Under the pieces are notes generated by a model. The model was not told the DNA's origin, ran no database searches, and saw nothing but the letters and a program-made list of their open reading frames with translations. From Bacillota bacterium (GTDB lineage: Bacteria; Bacillota; Desulfotomaculia; Desulfotomaculales; Ammonificaceae), in assembly GCA_040755295.1 (NCBI GenBank), contig JBFMBK010000011.1, positions 1 to 64,000 on the forward strand: a DNA stretch of 64,000 bases, written 5' to 3'. Position 1 is the first letter of the stretch, and every line of letters starts with the position of its first letter. Below are positions 26,902 through 36,711 of this stretch, one piece after another. The translations under genes and the position numbers were made by a program.

Positions 26902-28215
26902 TTAATTTATCTCCCCCTCAAGGTAGGTCAGTTTGCCCGCGGTTATACGCACCGGCACGAGGCTCCCAATAAGGGCGGGGTCGCCCCTGAAGACGACCGT
27001 TTTGTTCGTGCGGGTCCGGCCGGTCAGTTTTTCCCGGTCGGCGGCGCTCGGCCCTTCCACCAAGACCTCGCGCACCTTCCCCTCTTCCGCCCGGTTGAGT
27101 TCACGGCCAATCACCTGCTGCAGGGCGATAAGCTCCTGGACCCGCAGGGACTTAATCTCTTGGGGCACCTGATCGCTGAAAGAAGCCGCCGGCGTACCCC
27201 GGCGCGGGTTGTACACGAACGTAAAAGCCTGATCAAACCGCACCTCACGGATCAGGTCAAGGGTAGCGGCAAAGTCCGCTTCGGTTTCCCCGGGAAAACC
27301 GACCATAATATCGGTGGTGATGCCTGCTTCGGGCACAGCCGCGCGTATCTTTCGGATAAGATTCAGATAATCACCGCTGGTGTAACCCCGGCGCATCATT
27401 CCGAGAACCCGGTCCGAACCGGCCTGTACCGGAAGATGAAAGTTCTCGCAAACCTTGTCGAGTCCGGCCACCGCCTCGATGAGCTCGTCCCCGAAGTCCC
27501 TGGGGTGGGAGGTGGTGTACCTGATACGCCAAAGTCCCCGCACCCCGTTGAGCGTGGTGAGCAGACCGGCGAAGGAAACCCCCGGCGACAACCCCTTGCC
27601 GTAAGAGTTCACGTTCTGCCCCAGAAGCACCGCCTCCCGGTAACCTTCCGCCGCAAGTGCCGCGACCTCCCCTACTATTTCATCCGGCACACGGCTGCGT
27701 TCCCGCCCGCGCACGAATGGGACAACACAATAGGAACAAAAGTTGTTGCACCCGTACATTATCGGCACCCATGCCCGCAAAGAACTCTCCCGTTTTACGG
27801 GCAGACCTTCCGGCACGCAGCAGGCCTCCGGCAAAACCTCGACCAGCGGCCCCTCCGCCTGCACCCGCGCAAGAAGACGCGCGAGTTCATGCCGGTTGTG
27901 AGTGCCGATAACCAGGTCGACCGCCGGGAAACGCCGCCGCATCTCCGCCGCCACTCCGTCCTGCTGCGGCATGCACCCCGTAACGCCGATTATCATGCCC
28001 GGGCGGCGCTCCTTGAGACGGCCGAGGTTCCCGAGCAGTCCCCACACCTTGTTTTCCGCGGTCTGCCGGACGCAGCACGTGTTGATAAGAACAAGGTCGG
28101 CATCCTCCGCTCCGAACGCCCTGCTGTAACCCATCCCCTCCGCGATACCCGCCATTACCTCGCTGTCCCAATCGTTCATCTGACAGCCGTAAGAATAGAT
28201 ATAATAATTTTTCAA
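26902..28215 (-). CDS. miaB: tRNA-2-methylthio-N6-dimethylallyladenosine synthase
   Basis: 437 residues. The N-terminal MTTase domain supplies three cluster cysteines ([19 protein letters not shown]). The radical-SAM motif is CNNFCSYC, and a C-terminal TRAM domain is present ([11 protein letters not shown]). It inserts sulfur at C2 of i6A37 in tRNA, acting after MiaA. The N-terminus [13 protein letters not shown] fits MiaB and supports the TTG start at 28215, though the ribosome site (GGGAAG) is distant. RimO, encoded at 53534, is a paralogue with a different substrate. Confidence 0.95.
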   Translation of the reverse strand: MKNYYIYSYGCQMNDWDSEVMAGIAEGMGYSRAFGAEDADLVLINTCCVRQTAENKVWGLLGNLGRLKERRPGMIIGVTGCMPQQDGVAAEMRRRFPAVDLVIGTHNRHELARLLARVQAEGPLVEVLPEACCVPEGLPVKRESSLRAWVPIMYGCNNFCSYCVVPFVRGRERSRVPDEIVGEVAALAAEGYREAVLLGQNVNSYGKGLSPGVSFAGLLTTLNGVRGLWRIRYTTSHPRDFGDELIEAVAGLDKVCENFHLPVQAGSDRVLGMMRRGYTSGDYLNLIRKIRAAVPEAGITTDIMVGFPGETEADFAATLDLIREVRFDQAFTFVYNPRRGTPAASFSDQVPQEIKSLRVQELIALQQVIGRELNRAEEGKVREVLVEGPSAADREKLTGRTRTNKTVVFRGDPALIGSLVPVRITAGKLTYLEGEIN

Positions 28216-28372
28216 GGTTTTTATTCTTCCCGTTCTTTCGCGTTATCGATTTAAGCGAAGTTGTCACAATTATATCAACTCTCGAACCGCACGCAAAACC
28301 GTCAGGAGCTCGTTTTACAGAAACAGCCGGGAAAGCGGTCCCCCATGAAGCCTGCCGGACCAAAAACAAAGG

Positions 28373-28400
28373 AAAAACCCCGCCCTTTCGGGAAGGGTTT
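28373..28400 (-). terminator. Terminator of the DUF4013 gene
   Basis: On the minus strand AAACCC...GAAA...GGGTTTTT forms a GC-rich hairpin with a T run, about 77 bp after the stop of the gene at 28477. Confidence 0.65.
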
Positions 28401-28476
28401 CATATACCGATAAATTGTAAGTTCTTGAAGCCCTTATCCTAAGGAGCTGCCGCAAAACGGCGCCTGCAACACTCTC

Positions 28477-29118
28477 CTAAGAGACCGGTTGCTGCAGTTT
28501 TGCCTGTGTGGCCTGCCGGTAAACATCCGCAAAGAGAATACAACTGACACAGCTGATATAAAAGCCGCCGAGGATGCTTATAATTACTCCGAGGAGAGGG
28601 ATCACAGATAAAAACATCAATACAATACCCAGCGCGATCACTAAGATATAGGCCAGGATATAACTGCCAAAAACCTTTCCGATATACGAAAAAATAGTGC
28701 CGAAGCTGAAAGCCGCGGCGAAACTTCCCGTGGCCGCGTAATGCGTGAGGGCCATGGGCACGAAGAACCCGATTATCAGCGCAACCAGCGTGGCCAGCGC
28801 CATCCCCCCGGCGAACAACCCGGAGTAACCGTCTTGGAAGCTCCCCAACCCGCCGGTCGCCATCATCACTATTATGGGAATCAGCATGTATACAAAGCAG
28901 GCGATGAAGACAAGGAACCCGTTGACGAATTTCTCGCCCCAGTTTTCCCAGGTCGGCATCTCGCCCTTTTCGTTAACGGCGTCATGGGCAAGCTGCAACA
29001 GGTACCCCATCGAAAGGAAATTAACGATGGGAATCATGTTTAGAACCGCGCCGATTATCACCTTGACAAAGCCGCCGTCAACCAGTGGAAGCCGCAGAGC
29101 CCGTTCAATATTCACCAT
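28477..29118 (-). CDS. DUF4013 membrane protein
   Basis: 213 residues with about five or six hydrophobic helices and no catalytic motif. The start region (MVNIERALRLPLVDGGFVK) and the GYLLQLAHDAV segment after the first helix match DUF4013 proteins, found in many anaerobic bacteria and archaea with unknown function. A GGGAGGTG site precedes the ATG. It is divergent from the spore-coat genes and stands alone behind its own terminator. Confidence 0.78.
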   Translation of the reverse strand: MVNIERALRLPLVDGGFVKVIIGAVLNMIPIVNFLSMGYLLQLAHDAVNEKGEMPTWENWGEKFVNGFLVFIACFVYMLIPIIVMMATGGLGSFQDGYSGLFAGGMALATLVALIIGFFVPMALTHYAATGSFAAAFSFGTIFSYIGKVFGSYILAYILVIALGIVLMFLSVIPLLGVIISILGGFYISCVSCILFADVYRQATQAKLQQPVS

Positions 29119-29354
29119 GTTTCACCTCCCTTCGAGCAGTTTCTTCACTTACCATTTCGCTTTTCTACAAGATATTCCTTTCAAGGTTATATGGTTTCTG
29201 ATAAATTTTAAACTTGCCGTTCAGCCGGATATAAATGAGAATTGACCCTCATTTGCTATTTCTATTGCACTCGGCGCCGGACAGGGTACAATTTTCCCCC
29301 TGCCTGGATAGACAGCAACAAATTGTATCACAATAGGCTTAGGAGGTGTACAAA

Positions 29355-29579
29355 ATGCCGCAGACGAATATCAGCGAAATGGAAAAGCTTCAGATCGGGG
29401 AAACGTTGAGGACGGAACAGGTACGGGTCAAAAAGCTTGCGGTCTACATGGACGCGATTCAAGATCCGGCGCTGAAAGGGCTTTTAAACCAGATGCAGCA
29501 GGTAAGCCAGCAGCACGTGAATGTCCTGAACAACATCCTCGGACAGGCCGGCATTCCTCAAACACCGGCATACTATTAG
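29355..29579 (+). CDS. Small spore-coat (CotF-like) protein
   Basis: 74 residues. A helical pair, EMEKLQIGETLRTEQVRVKK and LLNQMQQVSQQHVNVLNNIL, resembles the short ferritin-like helical partner proteins that precede CotF genes in clostridia. The ATG at 29355 has a TAGGAGGTG site. The next gene follows after 12 bp, so they form an operon, likely transcribed in the mother cell during sporulation (inference; no sigma-E/K site was identified). Confidence 0.72.
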   Translation: MPQTNISEMEKLQIGETLRTEQVRVKKLAVYMDAIQDPALKGLLNQMQQVSQQHVNVLNNILGQAGIPQTPAYY

Positions 29580-29591
29580 GAGGTGATAAGC

Positions 29592-29945
29592 ATGAGGCTC
29601 GATGACAAGGACATCCTGGCCGACTGTCTAAAGGACGCCAAGTTTTTCTCCGAATCCTATCACGTGGCCACCCTGGAGTCGACAAACGACCAGATAAGGA
29701 ACACGTTCCTCAGGATGATGAACGACGAAATGGCGACCGCGAAGATGATCTTCGACGCAATGCACCAACGCGGCTGGTACCAGGTCGATATGGCGCGGGC
29801 GACGGCGCCCGGGGCGCAGGCGCAGTACGCCAACCCCGCCGGAGGGATTCGCCCCGATTACCCCGGAATGCAGACGCAAGGATTCCACCCCCGGCCCGAA
29901 ACAAGCTTCCAAAGGCCGGAGGGAGACCCGACCAACCGCTGGTAA
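29592..29945 (+). CDS. CotF-family spore-coat protein
   Basis: 117 residues. The N-terminal two thirds match CotF: LADCLKDAKFFSESYHVATL, then STNDQIRNTFLRMMNDEM and the helix ending MHQRGWYQ. A Pro/Gln/Gly-rich tail (YANPAGGIRPDYPGMQ) follows. CotF proteins are structural coat components. The start ATG lies 7 nt after GGAGGTG; GTG at 29583 is part of that site and is rejected. A terminator follows directly. Confidence 0.85.
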   Translation: MRLDDKDILADCLKDAKFFSESYHVATLESTNDQIRNTFLRMMNDEMATAKMIFDAMHQRGWYQVDMARATAPGAQAQYANPAGGIRPDYPGMQTQGFHPRPETSFQRPEGDPTNRW

Positions 29946-29949
29946 CAAG

Positions 29950-29973
29950 AAACCACCCCGCCGGGGTGGTTTT
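29950..29973 (+). terminator. Terminator of the spore-coat operon
   Basis: AAACCACCCCG / CGGGGTGGTTT is a near-perfect hairpin followed by TTTT, 5 bp after the CotF stop. Confidence 0.85.
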
Positions 29974-30030
29974 AACTTATGTGCATGAGCTTTTAACGAA
30001 GCATGGGTCTGCAATGCGTGTCAATAGCGT

Positions 30031-31161
30031 TTACCCGTCTGTAGCAGAACTGCTGAGGGCGGAGAGGTAGGCCCAGGGCTTGGCGAAGGCCAGCTTCATG
30101 TAGGCGTGCTGGCAGGCGAGATCGTAACTTGCCGCCTTCGCTTCCGCGAGCGCCTTCTCGGCTGCGGTTACATCCGCCGGTGTCGCCATCCCAACCGTTA
30201 ATTTGACTTTGGCCACGCGCAGGTTCTCCTCGGCGACGCGAGTCCCTTCCTGCGCCCCGGCGTAAGCCTCTTCAAGGCTCTTTATCCCGTAATACAGGGA
30301 ACGTGTCAACTGCTTATACGCTTTCTTGGTGCTTGCAGCATCGAGTTCCTTCTGTTCCACCTCAATTTTGCGGGCGAGATAAGGGCGGTACTCCCCGGTG
30401 TAAAACGACATATCTTCAAGGTACTTCTGCAAAGTAACGTTTTCATTGGCGAGCCAAACCGTGGGAGCGTTTTCCAAAACCTTAGCCACTTCGGTGTCAA
30501 GGTTATCGACTTTTAAAGGAGTGAACGTAATCTCATCGGTGAGCACCGGGCGGTCTTCAGGCTTAAGACCTACAAGTGTGTTTAAAGCAGCATAAGCTTT
30601 ATCCAAGTCATTCTTCGCACTGTTCAAATTACTTTGAGCATTGCTGTACTGCACCTCTGCCGCGATGAGCGCCGTGCGCGTAACCAGCCCCACCTGGTAC
30701 CCCGCCCTAGATCTGCGCAGTTGCCGTTGCGCGCTGGACAACGAGGCTTCGGCCGCTTTTATCTTCTCGTACGCCGTTAAAACGTCCCAATACTTTTTGC
30801 AGGTATCCAGCGCCAAGCTGTCCTGCTCGCTGGTTAACGACTTCTTGCTCATCCGCCAGGTCAAGTCCGCCATTAACAGGTTCGACCAGGGAACTTCCAC
30901 CAAGGCGCTGCCGGCGGGTTCGGTTGGCGTGAAGTCGATTTGCTGGGCCCGGTAATCCCGAAGTTCCTCCGTGCGCTCGGTTTCCTTCTCCGCCTTCTTT
31001 AAGCTCTCGCTGTTGCCGAGAGCCGCGCTGACCGCCTGGTTTAATGTAAGATTCAGCGGGCCTTTTTCCGCCGCAGCCCAACCCGGAGAGGCCGCCAGTG
31101 CCAGATTAACTGACAATACAACGATTATAGTCAGTAAAGATACCAAACGCCTAGTACCCAC
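30031..31161 (-). CDS. TolC-family efflux-type coiled-coil protein
   Basis: 376 residues. A signal peptide ends near AASPGWA; the mature start LNLTLNQAVSAALGNSESLKKA is the typical TolC-repeat opening. Two long helical hairpins follow, the first ending ARSRAGYQVGLVTRTALIAAEV-like (here RRSRAGYQVGLVTRTA) and the second VAKVKLTVGMATPADVTAAE, the classic TolC duplication. In Gram-negative bacteria these form outer-membrane tunnels; in Desulfotomaculum-like Firmicutes their place is unclear. GTG start with AGGGGG upstream. A palindromic operator and a TTGACA promoter precede it. Confidence 0.82.
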   Translation of the reverse strand: MGTRRLVSLLTIIVVLSVNLALAASPGWAAAEKGPLNLTLNQAVSAALGNSESLKKAEKETERTEELRDYRAQQIDFTPTEPAGSALVEVPWSNLLMADLTWRMSKKSLTSEQDSLALDTCKKYWDVLTAYEKIKAAEASLSSAQRQLRRSRAGYQVGLVTRTALIAAEVQYSNAQSNLNSAKNDLDKAYAALNTLVGLKPEDRPVLTDEITFTPLKVDNLDTEVAKVLENAPTVWLANENVTLQKYLEDMSFYTGEYRPYLARKIEVEQKELDAASTKKAYKQLTRSLYYGIKSLEEAYAGAQEGTRVAEENLRVAKVKLTVGMATPADVTAAEKALAEAKAASYDLACQHAYMKLAFAKPWAYLSALSSSATDG

Positions 31162-31177
31162 GATGGAACCCCCTAAA

Positions 31178-31198
31178 TTAGTTAACTAGATTAACTAA
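31178..31198 (-). promoter_or_regulatory. Palindromic operator of the TolC-like gene
   Basis: TTAGTTAA (31178-31185) and TTAACTAA (31191-31198) are perfect 8-bp inverted arms with a 5-bp centre. The site sits just downstream of the -10 box, over the expected transcription start, the usual place for a TetR- or MarR-type repressor. No regulator gene is adjacent. Confidence 0.6.
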
Positions 31199-31202
31199 TA
31201 CC

Positions 31203-31232
31203 AGTATAGACCGGCTTGAAAAGCTATGTCAA
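31203..31232 (-). promoter_or_regulatory. Promoter of the TolC-like gene
   Basis: TTGACA (31227-31232) and TATACT (31203-31208), 18-bp spacer, minus strand. Confidence 0.7.
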
Positions 31233-31265
31233 TAAAAGACGCAAAATTCGGTAAGCGCCAGAGAT

Positions 31266-32147
31266 CTAATAGGCGATTTGGACCTGAGACCACTGAGCGT
31301 CCGTTGCATTCATGACCCTTAAGATACTGTCCCGTTCCAATATTTTAACTCCGGCCACTATCTCTTCCTTACCCATCCAGCATTTATTGCCGGTCATGTC
31401 GCCGTTGGCCAAAATCACGGGACGTTCAACGCCGAAAGGCCACTTTTCGATGTATTTGAATTTTACCCTGGCCCCGTCGAAACCTTTTTTACCCGGAAGG
31501 CTTGCGGTGTTGACATCCGCGCCCAAAACCAACCGGCAGGAGGTCCCGCTGTCCGCATACACCTTAACGGACCCCGCCTTAGCCAGTGCATCGGGTTCGA
31601 ATATGACCTGGAAATCAACTTTGGTATTTATATTTACCGTCAACTCCAGTCTTTGACCCGGAGTAAAGCTGCCTTCCGCATCCGGATTCCCGCTCGGTTG
31701 CTGCTCCTCCCGGGTGGAAATGCGCACCGTCTGGCTCTCTCCGTCCCAGCTCACGTTGGTACCCAGGGCTTCGCTGACGAAGCGGAGCGGCACCATCGTT
31801 CTTCCTTTGATTATCATCGCCGGAACATCAAGTGTAATCTTTTCCGTATTTCTTAAAGCTTCGCGTTGCCCGACACAAAGCGTTATTGTCGTACTGCCTT
31901 TAGTCGCAATAACGGTTTGTGTAGTTGCCTGCCATTGGACTTCAGCTCCCAACGCCTCAAAAATGGCGCGTAAAGGAACAAGCGTGCGCCCTTGAATTAT
32001 TTGAGGCGATGGGTCAAGCCCAAAACTTAGCCGCTGACCGTCAATTTTAACGGTGATGGCCGCCGCGGCGGGAGCGATCCCACCCGCAAACAGTATTAGG
32101 ATAGCTACAAAGGCCGAAATAGTACACGCTCTCAAGCGCCGAACCAT
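31266..32147 (-). CDS. Secreted protein with copper-amine-oxidase-like (stalk) domain
   Basis: 293 residues. A signal peptide (RRLRACTISAFVAILILFAG) is followed by two stalk/copper-amine-oxidase-N repeats, recognised by GRTLVPLRAIFEALGAEVQW and GRTMVPLRFVSEALGTNVSW. The C-terminal half contains TPGQRLELTVNINT and a beta-rich segment with no known match. Such stalk domains are common in wall-associated proteins of clostridia and have no proven enzyme activity. ATG at 32147 with a GGGGAGG site is chosen over a GTG seven codons upstream. Confidence 0.82.
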   Translation of the reverse strand: MVRRLRACTISAFVAILILFAGGIAPAAAAITVKIDGQRLSFGLDPSPQIIQGRTLVPLRAIFEALGAEVQWQATTQTVIATKGSTTITLCVGQREALRNTEKITLDVPAMIIKGRTMVPLRFVSEALGTNVSWDGESQTVRISTREEQQPSGNPDAEGSFTPGQRLELTVNINTKVDFQVIFEPDALAKAGSVKVYADSGTSCRLVLGADVNTASLPGKKGFDGARVKFKYIEKWPFGVERPVILANGDMTGNKCWMGKEEIVAGVKILERDSILRVMNATDAQWSQVQIAY

Positions 32148-32244
32148 GAGTATACCTCCCCAAGGCAAGAATTATCATCCGGTAAAACCAAGACTATACA
32201 ATCTTCGGCGCCCTTTTTGTTTTTCCCTGCTGTGGTTTAATATA

Positions 32245-32280
32245 AAAAGGACCCGAGGCATTCCTGCCCCGGGTCCTTTA
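32245..32280 (-). terminator. Terminator of the S-layer-like gene
   Basis: AAAGGACCCG / CGGGTCCTTT arms around GGCATTCCTGCC, followed on the minus strand by TTTTTAT; 14 bp after the stop. Confidence 0.85.
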
Positions 32281-32293
32281 TTGGAGAACGGTG

Positions 32294-34498
32294 TTAGTTA
32301 ACGGTCACGGTCTGGTCCGTTTCGTTGTATACCACAGTGCATCCAAGCGCCTGGGCAACCCAGCGAACCGGGAGCATGGTCCGCCCGCTCTTAACCACAG
32401 CCGGCACGTCCATGGTGATCGAGATGCCGTTGATGACCATCGTGGTGGAACCGATGGTGAGCTGGACGACCTTGTCGCCCTTGATAACGGTAACCTTGCC
32501 GTTGGCGTACAGGATGTTGTCCGCCGAAACACCCGCCGCGTAGGCCACGTAACGGAGCGGCACGAAGGTCCGGCCGTTCTCGATGTACGCGGCCGCGTCC
32601 ATGGTCTGCTCCACGCCGTTTATGGTGTACTTCGCATCGCCGATCTTAAAGACCGCGGTCTGCTTGGTCTCACCGGGAGCCGGGGTGATGCAGGTGCCGT
32701 TAATGGCTTCAGCAGCCGTGGTGTTCTGCGGGAAGAGCCCGTTAGCAAAGGCGAAGGTGGCAGGGTAGTACGGACGGTCTGCAGCCACAAGGGCTCCGCC
32801 GACATCAGCATCGTTGACCTCGTCGATGGCGTCCCCGCCGATATTTACCTGAATCGGACCTTCCGGAACGGTCCTGTCAATCGTGAACAGGATGTCAGAG
32901 ATATAGATGGTGCCTGCAACCGAACTCTGCGCCTTAATCGGCACGGTCAGCGTCCTTCCGCCCTTGCCGGCAATGGCGTTCGTATCGACCTCTACGTCAC
33001 CGGCGGATACGGAAACCGTCGGCAGTTCAGCCCATGTCACGCCGACCGGCGCCGTCAGGGTCAGGTTCTGACCGTTTTTCAAGGCTTCCTTGAAGCCTTC
33101 AGCAATCGTGATCTTGCCTGCAGCCTGGCTCTGAACACCGATCTTAAGGTCCGGTGTTTCCGCCGTCGCGGTAAGAGCCGCAGTGGCCTTGCCCAGGACT
33201 GCTTCTCCCGCCGCGCCCGCGCTGCCGGCTACGGTGACTTTCACATCGCCGCTGAAGTCTGCGGCCATGTCTATCGTCATGTTTTCCCAGGTTAGTGTTG
33301 CTTTCCCGCCACCGGCAGTGTTGGTAACGGTGTACTTCACCTCACGGCCTTCGCTGCCCACGCGGACAGGTCCGGTCAGGGTCACGCCGCCGCCGCTCAC
33401 GGTCGGCGCCGGAATCGTCGCCCACTTGCATCCGGCCGGCAGGCTCATACTGAGCGTGCGTCCGGAAAGCAGGCTGTCGGCGGCTGTTTCCTTGATCTCC
33501 AGCTTGCCGAGCTTCTGCGCTACGCGACCAGGTTTGATGTCTTCTTTTACGGTCGCAGCGGTCACGGTTACACCGAAATCGACATACTTACCGATAATAA
33601 GCGTACCCGGAGAGTAGCTGCTGGTACCGCCCACGGTGACTTCGATATCACCGAGCTTGGCGGTGGAGGAATCAACGGAAATGTCGGCCGCTACCCTGAA
33701 AATACCCTTTAACCGGGCACAGGCCGCGTTACGGTTGATTACCAGCGTGCGCTCGCCGTTGCCACTTATTGACCAGGCCGGCGCAGCAAGACAGTTATCG
33801 CCGTCATTCACGCGGATCAGGGTCGCGCCGGCGGTGTTCCAGGTGAAGCCGTTGGGAAGGGTGAACTTCATGGTTTCGTTTTCCTTCTTGATCGCACCTG
33901 CGGCATTCTCGCTCATGTTGATCTTGAAGGCCTGCCCGGTGCTGCCCGACTCGTTGATGCTCGGAACGTCGGGCGTGGAAACCGTTACCGCACCCGAACT
34001 GGCCTTGCCGACCACCACGGTATTGGAAGTGAACTGTCCGGCCAGACCGGTCAGGGTTGCCACGATGTCGCCGCTCGCGTCACTCGGAACGTAAACGTGC
34101 GGCAGGGTCAGCGTAATCAGGACGTCGGTGTAAACGGCGGCGGCTGTTACGTCTAACCTCAACTCATTCGCGCCGAAAGGTGCATAAACCACATCTGTGG
34201 TGACCGCACCGCCGGCGGGGGTCGTCTGGGAAACATTCGCTTGGGGAAGTTGATCCGTTACGATATCCCAGTCCGTGGTCGGCAGCGACACCAAAACCGA
34301 GTGGGTGCCGGTGCCCAGGTTGTCGACCGTAATTGTTATTGTGCCGAGGTCGGCCGTAGCGGGCGGCACGACGGTGGGGGTGGTCAGAGCCCCGTAAGTC
34401 GTCGCTGCAAATGCCGGTCCCGCCAGCGGGAGCAGCAGCGTCGAGAGCATCGCCAGCGTCAGCAGGATGCTGAGCCATTTTCTGCGAATTTTTATCAA
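32294..34498 (-). CDS. S-layer-like secreted protein with C-terminal stalk domain
   Basis: 734 residues. The signal peptide ends near AGPAFA-ATT. Most of the protein is Thr/Val/Gly-rich beta repeat with recurrent TVTV, KAQSSVAGTI and phrases such as ITIAEGFKEALKNGQNLTL, as in surface-array proteins. The last 130 residues carry two copper-amine-oxidase-like repeats (NGRTFVPLRYVAYAAGVSAD, SGRTMLPVRWVAQALGCTVV). The TTG start has AGGAGGG 7 nt upstream. A very long untranslated leader (about 650 bp without genes upstream) and a strong terminator fit a highly expressed surface protein. It shares the stalk module with the neighbouring gene. Confidence 0.82.
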   Translation of the reverse strand: MIKIRRKWLSILLTLAMLSTLLLPLAGPAFAATTYGALTTPTVVPPATADLGTITITVDNLGTGTHSVLVSLPTTDWDIVTDQLPQANVSQTTPAGGAVTTDVVYAPFGANELRLDVTAAAVYTDVLITLTLPHVYVPSDASGDIVATLTGLAGQFTSNTVVVGKASSGAVTVSTPDVPSINESGSTGQAFKINMSENAAGAIKKENETMKFTLPNGFTWNTAGATLIRVNDGDNCLAAPAWSISGNGERTLVINRNAACARLKGIFRVAADISVDSSTAKLGDIEVTVGGTSSYSPGTLIIGKYVDFGVTVTAATVKEDIKPGRVAQKLGKLEIKETAADSLLSGRTLSMSLPAGCKWATIPAPTVSGGGVTLTGPVRVGSEGREVKYTVTNTAGGGKATLTWENMTIDMAADFSGDVKVTVAGSAGAAGEAVLGKATAALTATAETPDLKIGVQSQAAGKITIAEGFKEALKNGQNLTLTAPVGVTWAELPTVSVSAGDVEVDTNAIAGKGGRTLTVPIKAQSSVAGTIYISDILFTIDRTVPEGPIQVNIGGDAIDEVNDADVGGALVAADRPYYPATFAFANGLFPQNTTAAEAINGTCITPAPGETKQTAVFKIGDAKYTINGVEQTMDAAAYIENGRTFVPLRYVAYAAGVSADNILYANGKVTVIKGDKVVQLTIGSTTMVINGISITMDVPAVVKSGRTMLPVRWVAQALGCTVVYNETDQTVTVN

Positions 34499-35157
34499 GC
34501 TTTTTCCCTCCTGAATTAGTGTCGATAATGATCTCTGGTTAATCGGTTGTTAAAAGAGCTTCTTAAGAGGTATTCCGGGACCCGGCGGAATTTCCCGCCT
34601 TTCCCTTGACTGCGGCCTGGCGGCCTTTACTGCCAGCAAACCCTCCCTTCCTGTTTTCTGCGACGTTCACTGTGCCTTTCAAACCGCTTTCGGTGCTCCG
34701 TCGCCCTGCGCACGGACGCCGGAGGCGCCCGTACAACCAAATAAGGTAACCGAGAAAGGATTATTCTTCTTTCTTAAGCAGATTCCTGCCGGAGTTGCGT
34801 GTTTTTTCTCAGTTACTTGTCTGGTTAGACATCGTCGGGGTAAAAAAAGTTCCGGAGAATGAAAAAATTTTTTATGGTTCATTGAACACAAAGATTATAA
34901 CCGCCAAGACGCCAAGACCACCAAGAAAACCGTCGTGAAAATAGTCCGAGGTCCGACGTCCAACGTAGGGAACAGGGAATACGGAGATAAAGTGCAAATC
35001 CCGAATCTAATGACCCTTTCACGTCGAAGCTATTTTCATTATCTGATGGTGCCGCCGGCGTCATAGTTAACTACTGCTTTTCAGAATGGGAAATAACCGT
35101 TGGGTTTATTTCCGAGGCCACCTCTTATCTGTTATAATTGTAGGGGAGTAACTCATG
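34499..35157. other. Long gene-free leader region of the S-layer-like gene
   Basis: No supported gene. On the minus strand there are several possible hairpins (for example GGCGG GAAATT CCGCC near 34590 and GGCGCC/GGCGTC near 34720), suggesting a structured leader, but no riboswitch class could be matched. Around 34880-34925 lies CGCCAAGACGCCAAGACCACC, a type of intergenic word-repeat. Confidence 0.4.
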
Positions 35158-35297
35158 CCGCGTTGCGGCACAAAAAAATCTGAAAATTGGCGTAGAAATA
35201 GCGATTTAACTGTGTTGTGAATTTTCATTTTCTTGATACATAGTATTTTTGTCCAGAACTCAGAAACTGAGTGCTGGATTGGTGGCGGATTTATTTT
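35158..35297. repeat. About 140-bp dispersed element, copy 1
   Basis: Homologous along its length to 60929-61072: shared blocks are GCCG...GGCAC, GAAATAGCGATTTA, TTTTCTT and CTGAGTGCTGGATTGG. It ends in a tight hairpin CCAGAACTCAG AAA CTGAGTGCTGG whose arms match the palindromic repeats in and near mutS. Confidence 0.65.
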
Positions 35298-35300
35298 TAC

Positions 35301-35911
<611 letters not shown>

Positions 35912-36084
35912 TTACACTCCTTCAACTGCAATATTATTGCTAAAATTATATCACAACAGCTACAGGCGTTAATATCACTTCAGCAAGCCGCCATTGAAAA
36001 ACGTATTCATGCCGGTTACCGTAAGGGAAATGAAACCCAAAGAGCGAGATTATTACCTTAAAAAAATCAAGCGAGGTGAATAGG

Positions 36085-36348
36085 ATGACCAAGAAAGAGC
36101 TGCCCGAATTTAAAACCATTGATGAAATGGCCGAGTTCTGGGATAACCACGATTCAAGCGATTTCGAAGAGGGAGAAATTGAAGAAATAGAATATAAACC
36201 CAAGCGAGTGGTTCTTACCGTGCGATTTGACGCCGGTGATATGCTGGCCATCAGCCGGGAAGCCCGCCGTTTGGGAATGGACCGTTCAACACTTGTCCGG
36301 ATGGCGGTTAAACAGTTCCTCGGAAAGCGGCACAGCAGCCGGGGCTGA
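36085..36348 (+). CDS. CopG-family antitoxin (first of two flanking BrnT)
   Basis: 87 residues. The N-terminus PEFKTIDEMAEFWDNHDSSDF is the toxin-wrapping arm seen in BrnA/CopG antitoxins; the C-terminal ribbon-helix-helix is VVLTVRFDAGDMLAISREAR with LGMDRSTLVRMAVKQFL. ATG at 36085 follows GCGAGG by 8 nt. The BrnT-like toxin starts 51 bp after its stop, and a second CopG protein lies beyond it. Confidence 0.78.
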   Translation: MTKKELPEFKTIDEMAEFWDNHDSSDFEEGEIEEIEYKPKRVVLTVRFDAGDMLAISREARRLGMDRSTLVRMAVKQFLGKRHSSRG

Positions 36349-36399
36349 GTATTGACATTGTATTTACGGGTGTTTAGAATATTCTTAAGGTGATTCGCG

Positions 36400-36699
36400 A
36401 TGAACCTCGTCATCCAGGAATTCGAATGGGCTCCGAAAGAGCAGCCAAACGGAAATGTACAACACATTATGAAACATAACGTTTCCCCGGAAGAAGCTGA
36501 AGAAATCCTTGAGTTTCCCGAGGAGGCACTGATCCGAAAGACGCGCCAGGGTTACCGCCTGGCATTCGGACGAACGGTTGCCGGGAGGTACCTGTTAGTT
36601 GTATTTCTCTTGAAAAAAAGTGGCTTAGTCCGTGTGATTACCGCGCGGGACATGAAGGAGATCGAGCGGCGTTATTACCGCTCCCAAATAAAAATATAG
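36400..36699 (+). CDS. BrnT-like RNase toxin
   Basis: 99 residues. FEWAPKEQPNGNVQHIMKHNVSPEEAEEIL is the BrnT opening (FEWDxxKxxxNxxKHGVSFEEA), followed by GRTVAGRYLLVVF and VRVITARDMKEIERRYY, the BrnT core with its RISAR-type end. BrnT is a RelE-fold ribonuclease toxin. An AAGGTG site lies upstream, and 12 bp separate it from the next CopG gene, giving the classic toxin-first brnT-brnA order. Confidence 0.8.
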   Translation: MNLVIQEFEWAPKEQPNGNVQHIMKHNVSPEEAEEILEFPEEALIRKTRQGYRLAFGRTVAGRYLLVVFLLKKSGLVRVITARDMKEIERRYYRSQIKI

Positions 36700-36711
36700 A
36701 GGTGAAGTAGC

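Noticed and set aside
27160-28254. 364-codon open frame opposite miaB
   Set aside because: Shadow frame; no domain, no start signal.
34600-34860. Possible c-di-GMP (GEMM) or molybdenum-cofactor riboswitch on the minus strand
   Set aside because: Fragments such as GCGCAGGGCGACGG and CCGAAAGC recall parts of these motifs, but the conserved core order could not be assembled.
34679-35064. Two short minus-strand frames of 61 and 70 codons
   Set aside because: No ribosome site, odd composition, located in a leader region.
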